DNA of 64,000 nt from positions 868,001 through 932,000 of the forward strand of contig JARGXX010000086.1 of the NCBI GenBank assembly GCA_030374765.1, read 5' to 3'. This DNA comes from Agarophyton chilense (taxonomy: Eukaryota; Rhodophyta; Florideophyceae; Gracilariales; Gracilariaceae). Of this stretch, positions 12,303 to 22,123 are shown one piece after another. Numbering within the stretch: the first letter of the stretch is position 1; each line of letters begins with the position of its first letter. The notes beneath the pieces are model-generated. The model made no database searches. It worked only from the letters and a program-made list of their open reading frames with translations, and was not told where the DNA came from. The position numbers and the translations under genes were made by a program.

Positions 12303-13096
12303 TGTAGTGCAACGCCAAGGGCGGCGGAAACACACGAAGATGTCCGAGTCTTCCTCCAAGTAGGGTAGCACGGCGACGGAGCCTCTCCGGAGTGAACACG
12401 ACTAAGTCGGGGTGTAAGGCCGAGGTTCACCGGCACGCCAAGCGGGGAGAGTGCGGGATGCTAGAAGGGAGCAGACCAGGGATGAGCTGTATTCCACGGG
12501 AGTGGGCAAGTGATAAAGGGGGGACCACCCAGTGGGGGCGATCGGGGGCATGGGCCACGAGAGCCAAAAGAAATATGTAGCAAACCCAATACTGGGGCGA
12601 GAACACGGCAGTGGTATGAAAGATATACACGCTAACAGAGGTGAGTCTCCTGTGGACGCAGGATGGATAAGTCTACCGTTAGTAACGCGGCTTCACCTCC
12701 GTAGAGTGTGGAAGACTCGCAAAAGCGGAAAAAGACTTAGAGCCAAGAACCCTGGTTGGGGAGGTTTACTGAGTGTCAGAGCGAGATCGCCCTGGCACTA
12801 TATAGTGTAGACTACTGTAGAGAGCTCCCTAACCTAGTGTAATAAAGCTAAATAAATAGAGAAATATCCAGCTATGCTGTGCCAACCTGTCCTGGGCCAC
12901 CCGTGCTACACGTGGGTAAGTCATACCCGAATCGGGGCCACGGCGCACGGCCGCCGGTGCACTTCGCGTACAACGCGTATACACCTGGCTACGCCAGCCC
13001 GCTAGTAGCGGTATTACTCATAGATCTCACAAGTATCGCCCGAGGCGGAAAAACAACCAAGTCCTGGAAAACGGCCCTCACGAGGGTTGCACTTCA
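12303..13096 (-). repeat. Element A right LTR (5' LTR in element orientation)
   Basis: This 794-bp LTR has the same boundaries as the left one and about 17 differences from it. It adjoins the primer-binding site, so transcription of the element would start here and run leftward. The sequence to its right, beginning 'catttattg', is AT-rich host DNA. Confidence 0.95.
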
Positions 13097-13185
13097 CATT
13101 TATTGCATCCTTTTTACTATCAAGCTATTTGAGTAGGTTATTGTAGCTCCTTAATCCTGGAACACGCTTAGAAAATGCTTCGGCA

Positions 13186-13465
13186 TTAATTTAATAAAAG
13201 GATGATAACATTACTGTCAATTTTTTCCCAGCAATCATTGATACAATTTTTTTTCAAATCAGAAACCATATCGAACTGCCTTCCTTTCCCATTTACCATG
13301 CGGGCTAACATTCTCTGAATATGTTTGATGGGATTTAAGTCAAGGGAGCGCGCAGGCCATTCCAAAACCGACAAATTTAGACAACTAAACCAATATTTCA
13401 TATCATTAGACTTACGCACAGGGGAATTACCCTTATGAAAAATGAATTCTTTTTTACGTGCATAC
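13186..13465 (-). pseudogene. Tc1/mariner transposase C-terminal remnant
   Basis: The translation reads FHKGNSPVRKSNDMKYWF then VLEWPARSLDLNPIKHI, which matches the Tc1 family segment usually seen as QDNAPCH ... WPAQSPDLNPIENLW. The second catalytic Asp (normally in QDN) is Gly here, and the third catalytic acidic residue (normally Glu/Asp in PIENLW) is Lys. It is therefore an inactive fragment of about 90 residues. No upstream half or terminal inverted repeats could be recognised. It sits just beyond the right LTR of element A. Confidence 0.75.
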
Positions 13466-14758
13466 AGGATTAAAAAGGTAGCAAATAGTTTTCTAGAACC
13501 TCAGCAAAGTTCCCAGAGTCCATATAAGTTTCAAAAAAGGTAATTCAGTTGTCGTTTTTTAGAGATTATATCCCACAGTATGGCTGATATCCTTCAAGAA
13601 TTCCCCGGGACAACTTCCTTCTTTTCTTTTCGTAGGTCATGCAAACAAAATTTATAGCAATTTGGACCCTCGAAGTTGAACTGTTTTTCGTTACAAAAAA
13701 TAAAAAAACTTAATTTTTTAGTTTTCCGATAAGCCTTTTAAGCACAAGATTGGACAAGGTTTCTCTTGTTTTGGTCTTTAAAAAACAGTTTTTCACATTT
13801 TTTTGTACTTGAACAAATTTTGACGATTAAATTCATAATATACGGGTGTGAGAGACAGTCAGTACAATTAAACGTATATTATTTGCATAATGCTCCGTTG
13901 AGTGAGAGATATTTGCCTCAATCACGCTGAATTCGCCAATGAAAGCTAAATAGGGCTATAGCGCCTTTTGATATTGTCAACGCCGTGACATGAGACATAG
14001 TTCATGCCAATGGGCCCAAGCAAAACGATATAAACACCTAGTTTGGGTGTAGAATAAAAGTATGGCAACGGCAGAGCGAATAAGAGTGGCTAAGTCTTGT
14101 GCTTGACAAGTTCGCTTGTGTCAGATATCATCTGTAGATAGTCCCCTCCGTAGATGACATCTTCTTAATCGAAATTTCCGACGACACCGTACAGGATTTA
14201 ATCACAGTAGATCTTGTAGGAAGCAAAATTAAAAATGTGACAATCTTTCGGCAAGATGAATTGTTACGAAAAAGTTTTCGTTTAATTACACGTTTAGTAG
14301 CCGGAGAACGTGATGTAGGTCTTCCAGGTGACTGCTTTTTTCAGTATGTAGCGGGGTTTTTAATGAAGTTGCTGATTGTTTTTGGGCTGTGCTTGAGTTA
14401 TCGCCCTATATCTGCTGTAATCATACCCTGACCCACTATCTCCATGATTTGCAGCTGTTCAGAACGCGCAAGAGGGGGGGCCACGAGCCATATTTGAGCT
14501 AGTGATTGTATAAATGATAAACTTTCGGAAGTGTTTTTGACTTGGTGGTTTTTATTTGGTGCGAAATGTGCTCTACAGTACATGAAATGCCTTTTAGGCG
14601 CAGTTTTTGTCAAGGGATATAATTTTGAAACGCACTGTAGCTAATGGACCGCATTTTGGGAAACCTTGTTCCCAACGTAGAAGAGCACACTAACTCCATC
14701 ATCAAGGTTTGAGGATATGTTCATCACTTGCTCTTGGACCATCCGCTAGACGTTCCAA
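13466..14758. other. AT-rich intergenic region
   Basis: No gene can be supported. Many T and A runs are present. A 64-codon frame at 14237-14431 matches nothing I recognise. Further decayed DNA-transposon sequence continuing from the Tc1 remnant is possible but not shown. Confidence 0.4.
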
Positions 14759-15109
14759 ATGACCAAAAGTCCTCTTACCACTCATGCGTTGGATACGTCG
14801 TTGGGAAAGCCGGCAGCCGGTCTCGAAGTCGTGCTTCTTCGTATATGGTCAGAGAATGAGGCAACTCTAATCACGTCGAAAGTATGCGATAAAGATGGTC
14901 GCGTGAACGACATGATGTCTGATTCCCAGTTATGGATTCCTGGGACATATCGTTTACGGTTTGCAACGGGCAAGTACTATGACAGGCAAGGACAGAAAAG
15001 TTTTTATCCTCATGTGGATGTGACGTTTAATATAGAGAATCTCTCTGAACATTACCATGTTCCCCTTCTTCTCAGTCCATTTGGCTACAGTACATATCGT
15101 GGCTCCTAA
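14759..15109 (+). CDS. uraH: 5-hydroxyisourate hydrolase (transthyretin-like)
   Basis: The protein of 116 residues has the usual length of the core enzyme. It hydrolyses 5-hydroxyisourate, the product of urate oxidase, to OHCU in purine breakdown. Visible family marks are LTTHALDTSLGKPA at the N-terminus with the catalytic His at residue 9, the PGTYRLRF strand, EHYHVPLLLSPFGYSTY, and the terminal YRGS tetrapeptide that separates these hydrolases from true transthyretins. The start is the first ATG after an in-frame stop. No obvious N-terminal targeting extension is present. It converges on the Ulp-type protease gene, with about 340 bp between stops. Confidence 0.93.
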   Translation: MTKSPLTTHALDTSLGKPAAGLEVVLLRIWSENEATLITSKVCDKDGRVNDMMSDSQLWIPGTYRLRFATGKYYDRQGQKSFYPHVDVTFNIENLSEHYHVPLLLSPFGYSTYRGS

Positions 15110-15446
15110 TTTGGAGAGTATGGGGACAAAGAAATAAGAATAAGTCCGGACTTGACACCTACGGCACCGGATATCGATTCATCAAGTTGTCTTTCCTAGC
15201 AGCACATCACCTGTCACGATGAATCTACGTGCGCAAGAAGTGGGGTTTGAAGCAAAACATCACAAGCAACACCTTGACTGTGACCTGGTTGCGGAAGTAG
15301 AAGTTGCAGAGCCAAAGTATACAAGTTTTTGATGCAGTTAGTACGTACCCGCCTTGTTTCCCGAAACATTAGTTAGACGTTTTGATATTTCGAGTGAGAC
15401 AGGGTTCCTTCACCTACCGGATGCTTTTTCCGTAAACGATTCTCTT
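15110..15446. other. Intergenic, between convergent genes
   Basis: Shared 3' region of the hydroxyisourate hydrolase (plus) and Ulp/SENP (minus) genes. Nothing further is seen. Confidence 0.5.
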
Positions 15447-18368
15447 CTACATATGAGGATCTTTATGAGCAATACGTCTTTCGTAAGTCTTCCTATCACC
15501 AATATGATCGTAAGTATCCAGTTTTTCTACATTATGGCCTGAAAGCTTCGCTGAGTTTGAATGATTGGATGTATGTGATTCAAGCACGCTATTGCAATTG
15601 CTCTTGTTCGAGTATATATCGATCCCACCTCCAACGGGCTCATCAGTGTCATCACACTTCTCTCTCAAATCCCCACCTCCGGCAAGACAGTGTAGACGTT
15701 TAGTATTTCCACCATATCCAACCTCAATACGCGGTTCCGAGATTTGAAAAGAACATGTCTCCGGGTCGAACGTTTCGCATGGTTCTTCATCTACTCTTTG
15801 GGACCATTGTCGACTGATCTGCGATCGCCCCTTTAATTCAGAAACATGCAGAGATGATGATTTGATGTATGACAGGCTATGACCGTTGTCCCTAGCAAGC
15901 AACCCTCCAGGCGTTATTGAAGTCTTTCCACCTTCCTCAATGTCAGAGTAATGACTCTTTTCAGAACTGCATACACGGTTTTGAGTCGCTGCAATCATGA
16001 CTTTTTGGGGGACATTCATATTGCTTTCATTGTTTTCCAGATGCTCACTGCCCGGCTCTAGCAAACTGTCTGCCTCTTCATTTTTGAAACCATATATGGC
16101 TTCTTTCTGGCTCTCACGCGGATCAGCTTCTTCGAGAGGCCATTGACGCATGTAACCAACTGAGGCTGACCCTTCTGCAATTGCTTGATGGATTGGATTT
16201 GGTGTAAATACTTTTCCGCGATCTTGAGATCCGCGACCTGCTTTCGATAGCATTTCTGAATTTTGTGATCCATGTCGGCTTGAAAACATTGTCTTGCGTT
16301 CTTCCGTGTCCTCGGTAAACTCATTACCATAACTTCTATAAAATGTACCATTCCCTCCATTGATTTGAGGGCTTCTTTCTGCTCGCATGTCGTTCTGTAT
16401 CTGCTCCTTCGATACTTCACTGGCGTTACAAGATTCAGAAGTTTTTTCAGCCTTGAAATAGTACTGCTCATCAGGCACATGGTTTTCGTCATTTAGTTGG
16501 CTAGTATCTTTAGGAAATATTTCTTTCGCAGCCATTTGATCGGGCGCGTGCTCGTTTTCATTTGTTTTGACTTGTGCATCGTCGGACAACGAGCGCGTCA
16601 TTTCCCTCCATTCTAGCTCAAAATGGTCCATGAGAAGCACAAGTCTCTCTCTTAGCATCTGAATATCAACATGAGTGTAGACTTCCGAGACTTGATCCTC
16701 ACCACAAAGCAGATCATCCATGAAACACCCGTCATTGTTCAAGAACATCTGCAAGCTGTTTAGTACGTACAACCCGCAGTCATATTCATTTGTTTGAAGC
16801 GGAACTCTGGCTTTGAGGAGGGGAATAGCGGACTTGAACCGCTGCAAAAGAGCCTTTTTCCGTACATCATCTGCTGTAAGCTGTTTCTTGCGACACAGCC
16901 ATTCTTCAACGAGGTACCGTCGTATTGAGTCCACAAAAGTAGAACCACGCGAAGGATCCAATGAATCAAGGTATACAATCCTTGGGCGTTCGTGTTCAAC
17001 ATGTTCTACACATTCTTCGTCCAAAACGTCATTCAGATTGTGCAGGTTCGCGATAATGATCAGACTCCAATGGTATGAGTCACATATAGGAACAAAAACG
17101 AATTGCTTGGAAAAGATGTCAACGTCCTTGGTCCAGCTTCTCACTCCTTCGTAATCAATAGGCTTAGTTCTCCGAAGACGGCCAAAAAAGAATGAGCTGA
17201 AGAATTTGGCAGTCATCTGTAACCCCGGGGCACGTTGTTGCAGTGCTACTTCTTGATACTTAAAAAAGAAGTCGATCAGGCTATCATTGAGATACTTTTT
17301 CTCCTCCAAACGGCCGCGTTCCTCCGCTGTAACCCGTATTTTTCCTTTTTGACCTCTCGGGTATTCGAAGATCAAGTGCGTTGGGCCGCTATACGGAGCA
17401 TCAATATTGAGGTCTTTCGCTTCTTGAACTTCTTCTTCTTGTTCCAGAGGCAACATCTCTTCTGACTCAGAAATGCTTCGCGGATGTCTTGTAGTGGCAT
17501 TTTCACTCACCGAAATAACATCACAATCTTTTTCGATCTTGGGAATGTACTCCAGGTCATGGTCATATTTCACGTTTGAATGTCTAACGTCCATCCGATC
17601 TGGTTCTTTTTCGTTTTCTCTATGCTTTTCCCCATCTTCCTCATTATAATCCTCGTCTTCAATACTAATAGGTTCAGCTAATGTTCTTTCCTTTGGTTGA
17701 TAAGGCACTTGAGGTGGACCGTCGTTCAATGTAGTAGATTTGTTCGCCTCTCGCCTTTGCCGGTCTACTTTCATTTGCCTTAAGCCATCTTCTTTGCGGC
17801 AAAGGGATGATCTTCTCGAGGATCTCCTCTTAGATGGAGCAGTTCGATTAGTTTGCTCCGAACGTCTCTTTCGCGGGGGTGCCGAGCCTCCATCCAAGTC
17901 CACTGCAGGGCTATTTTGTTGCTGGTGTATGACATGGTCGTCGCTTTCCATCTGAGTACTAGGGGCATCCACATTGCTCTCTTCTTTCTTCAGATGATCA
18001 GGGGTGTTTGCTGGTTTGCGGTGCTCTACGTCAGACGAAGAACTTACTGATTGAATATCTTCTCCAAGCTTACTCTTGGGTTTTAGATGATTTTTCCTGA
18101 CAAGATTCTTTCTTCTTGCCGCTTGGCGGTCCGAAGTCGACGGGCCAGGAATGTGAACAGAATCATCGCTGTCAAAAGATTGAAGCAGTGGTTGAGGTAG
18201 AGATGACTGTGGTACACTTCTCCCTTCGCCGACATGCTCACTTGCAACAAAGCGCAAAGTGGAAGGCATTCTTCTACGCACGAATGGCTTGTTGGTCTCT
18301 GCGTCAGAGTCAAGTGCAATAACAGAGTCATCGTTAGACGCGTTGATGCCTGACAAGGTATGCGACAT
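15447..18368 (-). CDS. Ulp/SENP-type SUMO protease (C48 family)
   Basis: The predicted protein has 973 residues without introns. A cysteine protease domain occupies roughly residues 335-580: KKYLNDSLIDFFFKY (substrate groove), YHWSLIII with the catalytic His (about 431), LDSLDPSRG with the Asp, and LQTNEYDCGLYVL with the oxyanion Gln and nucleophile Cys (about 528). An insertion within the domain and long flanks resemble the SENP6/7-Ulp2 branch, which edits poly-SUMO chains, rather than Ulp1. The N-terminal 330 residues are acidic and basic low-complexity with hydrophobic VIALDSDAE-type stretches that could be SUMO-interacting motifs. The C-terminal 390 residues are hydrophilic and unassigned. 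The start is the first ATG of the frame. Subfamily is inference. Confidence 0.9.
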   Translation of the reverse strand: MSHTLSGINASNDDSVIALDSDAETNKPFVRRRMPSTLRFVASEHVGEGRSVPQSSLPQPLLQSFDSDDSVHIPGPSTSDRQAARRKNLVRKNHLKPKSKLGEDIQSVSSSSDVEHRKPANTPDHLKKEESNVDAPSTQMESDDHVIHQQQNSPAVDLDGGSAPPRKRRSEQTNRTAPSKRRSSRRSSLCRKEDGLRQMKVDRQRREANKSTTLNDGPPQVPYQPKERTLAEPISIEDEDYNEEDGEKHRENEKEPDRMDVRHSNVKYDHDLEYIPKIEKDCDVISVSENATTRHPRSISESEEMLPLEQEEEVQEAKDLNIDAPYSGPTHLIFEYPRGQKGKIRVTAEERGRLEEKKYLNDSLIDFFFKYQEVALQQRAPGLQMTAKFFSSFFFGRLRRTKPIDYEGVRSWTKDVDIFSKQFVFVPICDSYHWSLIIIANLHNLNDVLDEECVEHVEHERPRIVYLDSLDPSRGSTFVDSIRRYLVEEWLCRKKQLTADDVRKKALLQRFKSAIPLLKARVPLQTNEYDCGLYVLNSLQMFLNNDGCFMDDLLCGEDQVSEVYTHVDIQMLRERLVLLMDHFELEWREMTRSLSDDAQVKTNENEHAPDQMAAKEIFPKDTSQLNDENHVPDEQYYFKAEKTSESCNASEVSKEQIQNDMRAERSPQINGGNGTFYRSYGNEFTEDTEERKTMFSSRHGSQNSEMLSKAGRGSQDRGKVFTPNPIHQAIAEGSASVGYMRQWPLEEADPRESQKEAIYGFKNEEADSLLEPGSEHLENNESNMNVPQKVMIAATQNRVCSSEKSHYSDIEEGGKTSITPGGLLARDNGHSLSYIKSSSLHVSELKGRSQISRQWSQRVDEEPCETFDPETCSFQISEPRIEVGYGGNTKRLHCLAGGGDLREKCDDTDEPVGGGIDIYSNKSNCNSVLESHTSNHSNSAKLSGHNVEKLDTYDHIGDRKTYERRIAHKDPHM

Positions 18369-19215
18369 TCTCTACACGCTGGTTAGAGTGTAAAAAGTTC
18401 AGGCAGAATCAAAAGATCAACAGTAGGCTAGAATCACATTGCCGAACTTCTTGTGGGGGAAACAATGGGGAATTCCGATACGCGAATGATGGCGTGTCCT
18501 GTTACGTAACTTGCGTTCTTCAAGCTTTAGTGGAAACTTTTACACACTCGGGCTAACTAGCTAGCGTCTTGTTCCTTGTTCTTAGTTCATGCTTAACGTG
18601 GTTTTGCCAGGGGTGACGCATTCGGAGACGTGGGGCAAAGGAATGCAATCCTCGCTGGGAAATCTAAGCAAGTTCTTTACCGTGGATAGCTACAGTACTC
18701 GGATTTCGTTGCGACGTGGTCAATTACAGCAATCACTAATCACAAATGGTAGCAATCTAGCAATCCTAACCCTCTACCTTTGTAGACGTACTGTAGACAG
18801 AATGTAGTCCGCGATGTTATCCAGGATAATAAAAAGCGACAGTACCCTTGGTAGCGGTCCAAACATACTCAGGTATCTCTAGTACCAAGCTTGTTTGGTG
18901 TCAACGTGGATGAGCTGTATGACAGTGGGGGGGCTACTATGCGCACTTTACGGGTATCCCTAGTAGCCCCACTATTGAGATCTTGCCTTGGCAAGATTCT
19001 GGATAGCGAGAACTACAGGATATCCCGATGGTGCAGCCAATCTCATGATCACATCCCGTCAGTGAACTTGACCTTTCTTTGTCGGGCGAGATCTTGCTCG
19101 TGTGATAGAAAGTATACAACATCGGTAATACCCTTCTCCGTGCCCTCACATTCGCATCACACCCCGTTCAACCCTTCAGTGACTAGCGGTGATTTCGGGA
19201 CAGTCATCCGCTAAC
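18369..19215. other. Intergenic between divergent genes
   Basis: About 850 bp separate the Ulp/SENP start (minus) from the plastid-type protein start (plus). Short frames here (for example 18589-18807) show no recognisable family. It probably holds both promoters. Confidence 0.5.
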
Positions 19216-20499
19216 ATGCAACAGCGGTGGCGTGTTTCGATTGCGGAGCACAATGCAATGTCCTCAGATTCCTTCTCGCCGTTTACCTGCTTTTCTTCAT
19301 TGACGGCACCAAACCTGTTTCTTTCATCTAAAAATGCACCTAGGCGTATGAAAGGAATTTGTATTTCTGCAAATGCTCGGAAAAGCCCAAACCAGAAGCG
19401 AGCGTCCCGGGCTGCAAAAAGCAAGAGGGTCTCTGGAAAGGTTGAACCGTCAACAAAACAGAACACTACTCTTGCAGAACAGCAATCGGATTCCAATAAT
19501 GTGGCTGTTGATGATGTGCAAAGGGAGCATACCTCCGGAGAGCAAGGGGATGAAACCCCTCATCGCGCATTTACCGAACCTTCGTTTAGAAAGATGGATA
19601 ATCCAGAAATTGACCCTTTGGATGCCCCTACAGAGCCTTTAATTATACTCCCGATACTTACAAGAGAGCGAATCAAGGGCCTTCGTTTTGACCCCAGGTC
19701 TCAGGCTGACGAGGTCATTGAGCATTTTGCAGATGCCCAAAAGCGAGACGATTTTTCCGAGGTGATTGTCGCGAACAGAGATTTCGTGACTGAAACCGTA
19801 TTGTATCGCTTCACCAGTGCTATACTTCAAGTTGAGATTAGAGGCTATGACCTAGAGACCAGGGAAGAAGAAGCACAAAATATGCGCAACTTGCGCAAAG
19901 CTCTCATTGCCCATTGCTGGAGTTTAGATTTCCCACTCAAGGTCGGGGTCCAGCTGGCAGAAGAACGTTTACTTAATGTGCTGAAGGGTGGAAATATAAA
20001 ATCTGACGTCGCACGATACTGCGGTAGTAGTACAATTGAAGTTGACTCGCTCTGGATTGTCATCTTTGCAGCAGTAGCTGCTTGGGAGGAACGTGGTCGG
20101 GAGAACCCCGAGCTCGTGAACGTGGACATGCAAAAATCCTTAGCGCTTGCTGCAGATGCGTGCAAGACGTTGAAGGTCGTGAACGACTACTTGAGTCCTT
20201 CACTAAAGGCAGTTCAAGAAATATTGACTTCGACAGATCCAGAAGTTCAGAGAACTGTTGTGGCAGACTTCAATGATGAAACAGTTTCTGAATTGAGCTC
20301 GTTCACGGAAAAGATCCGACTGTTACCGACCCCGGCGTATGGCGCCCTCGTTCGACGGTTGAGGTCGATTAGAGACTATGTGAAGTCTGAGAAGTATGGC
20401 ATTGAACCACCAACGCTGGAACCATTCCGCTTCACTCCCGTTGAGGTCAAGAGGGAATCAAAACTAGCAACGATTTCCGACACGAAAAGGTCTGTTTAA
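19216..20499 (+). CDS. Unrecognised protein, probably plastid-targeted
   Basis: I do not recognise this 427-residue protein. The N-terminal 80 residues are rich in Ser, Ala, Lys and Arg with few acidic residues and end near GICISANARKSP, as in plastid transit peptides. An Asp/Glu/Gln-rich stretch follows to about residue 120. From about residue 150 the sequence is evenly mixed and looks folded and mostly helical, without membrane segments; it contains two Cys and several Trp. The first in-frame ATG is at 19216; a second at 19258 (MSSDSFSPF) would also give a transit-like start. It is probably a conserved plastid protein of red-lineage algae; that is a guess from targeting and composition. Confidence 0.75.
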   Translation: MQQRWRVSIAEHNAMSSDSFSPFTCFSSLTAPNLFLSSKNAPRRMKGICISANARKSPNQKRASRAAKSKRVSGKVEPSTKQNTTLAEQQSDSNNVAVDDVQREHTSGEQGDETPHRAFTEPSFRKMDNPEIDPLDAPTEPLIILPILTRERIKGLRFDPRSQADEVIEHFADAQKRDDFSEVIVANRDFVTETVLYRFTSAILQVEIRGYDLETREEEAQNMRNLRKALIAHCWSLDFPLKVGVQLAEERLLNVLKGGNIKSDVARYCGSSTIEVDSLWIVIFAAVAAWEERGRENPELVNVDMQKSLALAADACKTLKVVNDYLSPSLKAVQEILTSTDPEVQRTVVADFNDETVSELSSFTEKIRLLPTPAYGALVRRLRSIRDYVKSEKYGIEPPTLEPFRFTPVEVKRESKLATISDTKRSV

Positions 20500-20675
20500 T
20501 GTTATGTGTAAACGTAAATGGAATAACAGATATGGATTCCATAATCTGGTAGGGTAGTTGTACATGTGTTGGAATGCAGAATGGTTATCATGTCGGTGAG
20601 CAATTCCCGAGGTAAAGATGTGTTTGTGAAGCTCAGCTGCAAACTAAGTCTCAATTTTCTTTATGCACGAAGTAT

Positions 20676-21266
20676 TCAAGACGTCAAACTGCTTTCAGAA
20701 ACTAAATTAATAACTAATGGCTCAGAGTACACTTTTTGGTGGACATCTTTGACCTCAAGCCACCACGAGAGCTCCGCGTAAGGCCAAGAGGGAACATGCT
20801 GCGTGTTGACTATGACAAGCAAAACTCCCTGTTGCCATTCGATGCGACCCAGGACGCTGACAAAATCTCCGAGGGATATGACAGGAGAATGTTCCGCGTC
20901 ATCGTTCCAAAGCACACATCGAGCGGTTGCACTGCCATCGTCCACAAGATATCTCGAAAACTTATGACAAACACACAAATGAGATTAGGTAGGTGCAATT
21001 TTACACGGAAGGAGCGTTTGTACCGCTGAATAAATTGAGGGACGTACTTTGGTGTGACGGGCTAGGAAGACGACGATGCCAGATATGTGCACCAGGCGAA
21101 GCGGTCGGGCTGGCTGATGAGGGGCGTATCGGTAAAAAGCGACGGCTTTCGTTTTGTGACTCTTGGGCTGCGTGAGTCGGTGTAGCATGCCTACAAGCAT
21201 CTTGACATGAGCATGAAACAAAGGGTCCAAACCCCAATTGAGATGGTTGTCATAAAAGGAGCTCAT
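20676..21266 (-). CDS. STN1: Stn1-like OB-fold telomere protein (CST complex), one intron
   Basis: Two exons: 21266-21048 (73 codons) and 20960-20676, joined across an 87-nt intron at 20961-21047 (minus strand GTACGT ... CATAAG). Splicing after AAA keeps frame and joins LARHTK to FSRYLVDDGSATARCVLWND, the uninterrupted OB-fold core expected of Stn1. Other family marks are DPLFHAHVKMLV near the N-terminus, RPLRLVHISGIVV before the junction, and LGDFVSVLGRI and WLEVKDVHQKVYSEPL after it. The product is 167 residues, so it is essentially only the N-terminal OB domain; the C-terminal winged-helix domains of human STN1 are absent. Stn1 binds Ten1 and single-stranded telomeric DNA. The splice sites are predicted from sequence only. 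Its ATG is 37 bp past the Myb-like gene's stop on the same strand. Confidence 0.78.
20961..21047 (-). other. Predicted spliceosomal intron in the Stn1-like gene
   Basis: On the minus strand it begins GTACGT and ends TTTGTCATAAG, with a possible branch site CTAAT about 35 nt before the 3' end. Length is 87 nt. Reading through it gives a stop after IAPT, while removal restores the conserved OB-fold. Confidence 0.75.
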
Positions 21267-21303
21267 TGGATTGCAAAGAAGATGAGAAAAGAATGGCTAC
21301 GAG

Positions 21304-21831
21304 TCAACGAGTCGGCGGCTTGGTGCGAGTAGACACGATGGCAGGTCCAAACATGTTTTTGGTGAGCCCAATTGATTTAGCTCTGTTCGCAATCATTTTG
21401 GCGGTATACTCCTTGGGCAACTTGCCCGATGCGGCAATGCGAGCCCAACAGCCCCAGCCAAACTTGGAGAGCGACTTTCGGACAATCTTGTCCATGTCAG
21501 GCGTCCAATTGCTAACGAAGCGCTTCTGTCGTTTGGCGCCCTTAAGAGGTTTGTCAGGCGCTTGAGCCGTTCTCTCTGCCGGCCGCTTTACAGACCCGCG
21601 CTGGTCGGCAACTTCTAATTCCACGGCGTGGGCGCACGTAAAAAAAGACAACGTCTCAGCGGAGAAAGCATCCAGAGGCACGGGAGTGCGGCGCCCCCCG
21701 CAGTGGCGCGATGCAGTAAACGGCAGTGGAACGCGTAAAGCACCGCAACGAGCCTCGAGGATAGCGAGATCGTTTCCGATGCCGTCCACGCCCGCCGATG
21801 CGCTGCACCCCTCGCCCTGGTGATTCGTCAT
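21304..21831 (-). CDS. Single Myb/SANT-domain protein
   Basis: The protein of about 175 residues has one Myb-like repeat at roughly residues 105-160: SNWTPDMDKIVRKSLSKFGWGCWARI then GKLPKEYTAKMIANRAKSIGL, with the spaced Trp residues of the Myb fold. A basic patch (KGAKRQKR) just before it could be a nuclear signal. The N-terminal 90 residues are unassigned and contain several Cys. The first ATG of the frame is at 21831; an upstream exon cannot be excluded. It is divergent from the Erv gene (about 290 bp apart) and in tandem with the Stn1-like gene. A chromatin or telomere role is possible from the fold and neighbour only. Confidence 0.65.
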   Translation of the reverse strand: MTNHQGEGCSASAGVDGIGNDLAILEARCGALRVPLPFTASRHCGGRRTPVPLDAFSAETLSFFTCAHAVELEVADQRGSVKRPAERTAQAPDKPLKGAKRQKRFVSNWTPDMDKIVRKSLSKFGWGCWARIAASGKLPKEYTAKMIANRAKSIGLTKNMFGPAIVSTRTKPPTR

Positions 21832-22123
21832 CAAACGCACAGCAGAACGCAGCCAAGCCCGAATCGCACAAGTTCCCGCGCCATCTGCGGCGATGACCTG
21901 TAAACGACAGAGGCCTTTGTTTTACTTGTAACGCGTCGGCGGCCCGTCAAAAATAACGGTGCCAGCACATTCCGCACCCACCGGAGATTCGCTCGACAGC
22001 AGGCACCCTTGCAGAGTCGCTGATTGCCATTCCTCCTCTATGGCAGAGCGGCCGCTATCATCTGTGCGTGCGCACGCGTCTCGTTCCGATTTACCTCCAC
22101 TGCGTCACACCAGGCCCTCGCGC

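Larger units (their letters stand above)
1303..13096 (-). mobile_element. Element A: 11.8-kb chromodomain Ty3/gypsy retrotransposon, defective
   Basis: Two 794-bp LTRs (1303-2096 and 12303-13096) flank gag and pol on the minus strand and an additional plus-strand ORF. I count about 17 differences between the LTRs, roughly 2 percent, so the insertion is older than element B. The flanking pentamers do not match (ttgaa and cattt), so the target duplication has been lost or the copy is a recombinant. Coding defects are visible in gag, protease, the start of pol and RNase H, while the integrase-to-chromodomain part is open for 1,190 codons. Its sequence is otherwise close to element B. Confidence 0.95.
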
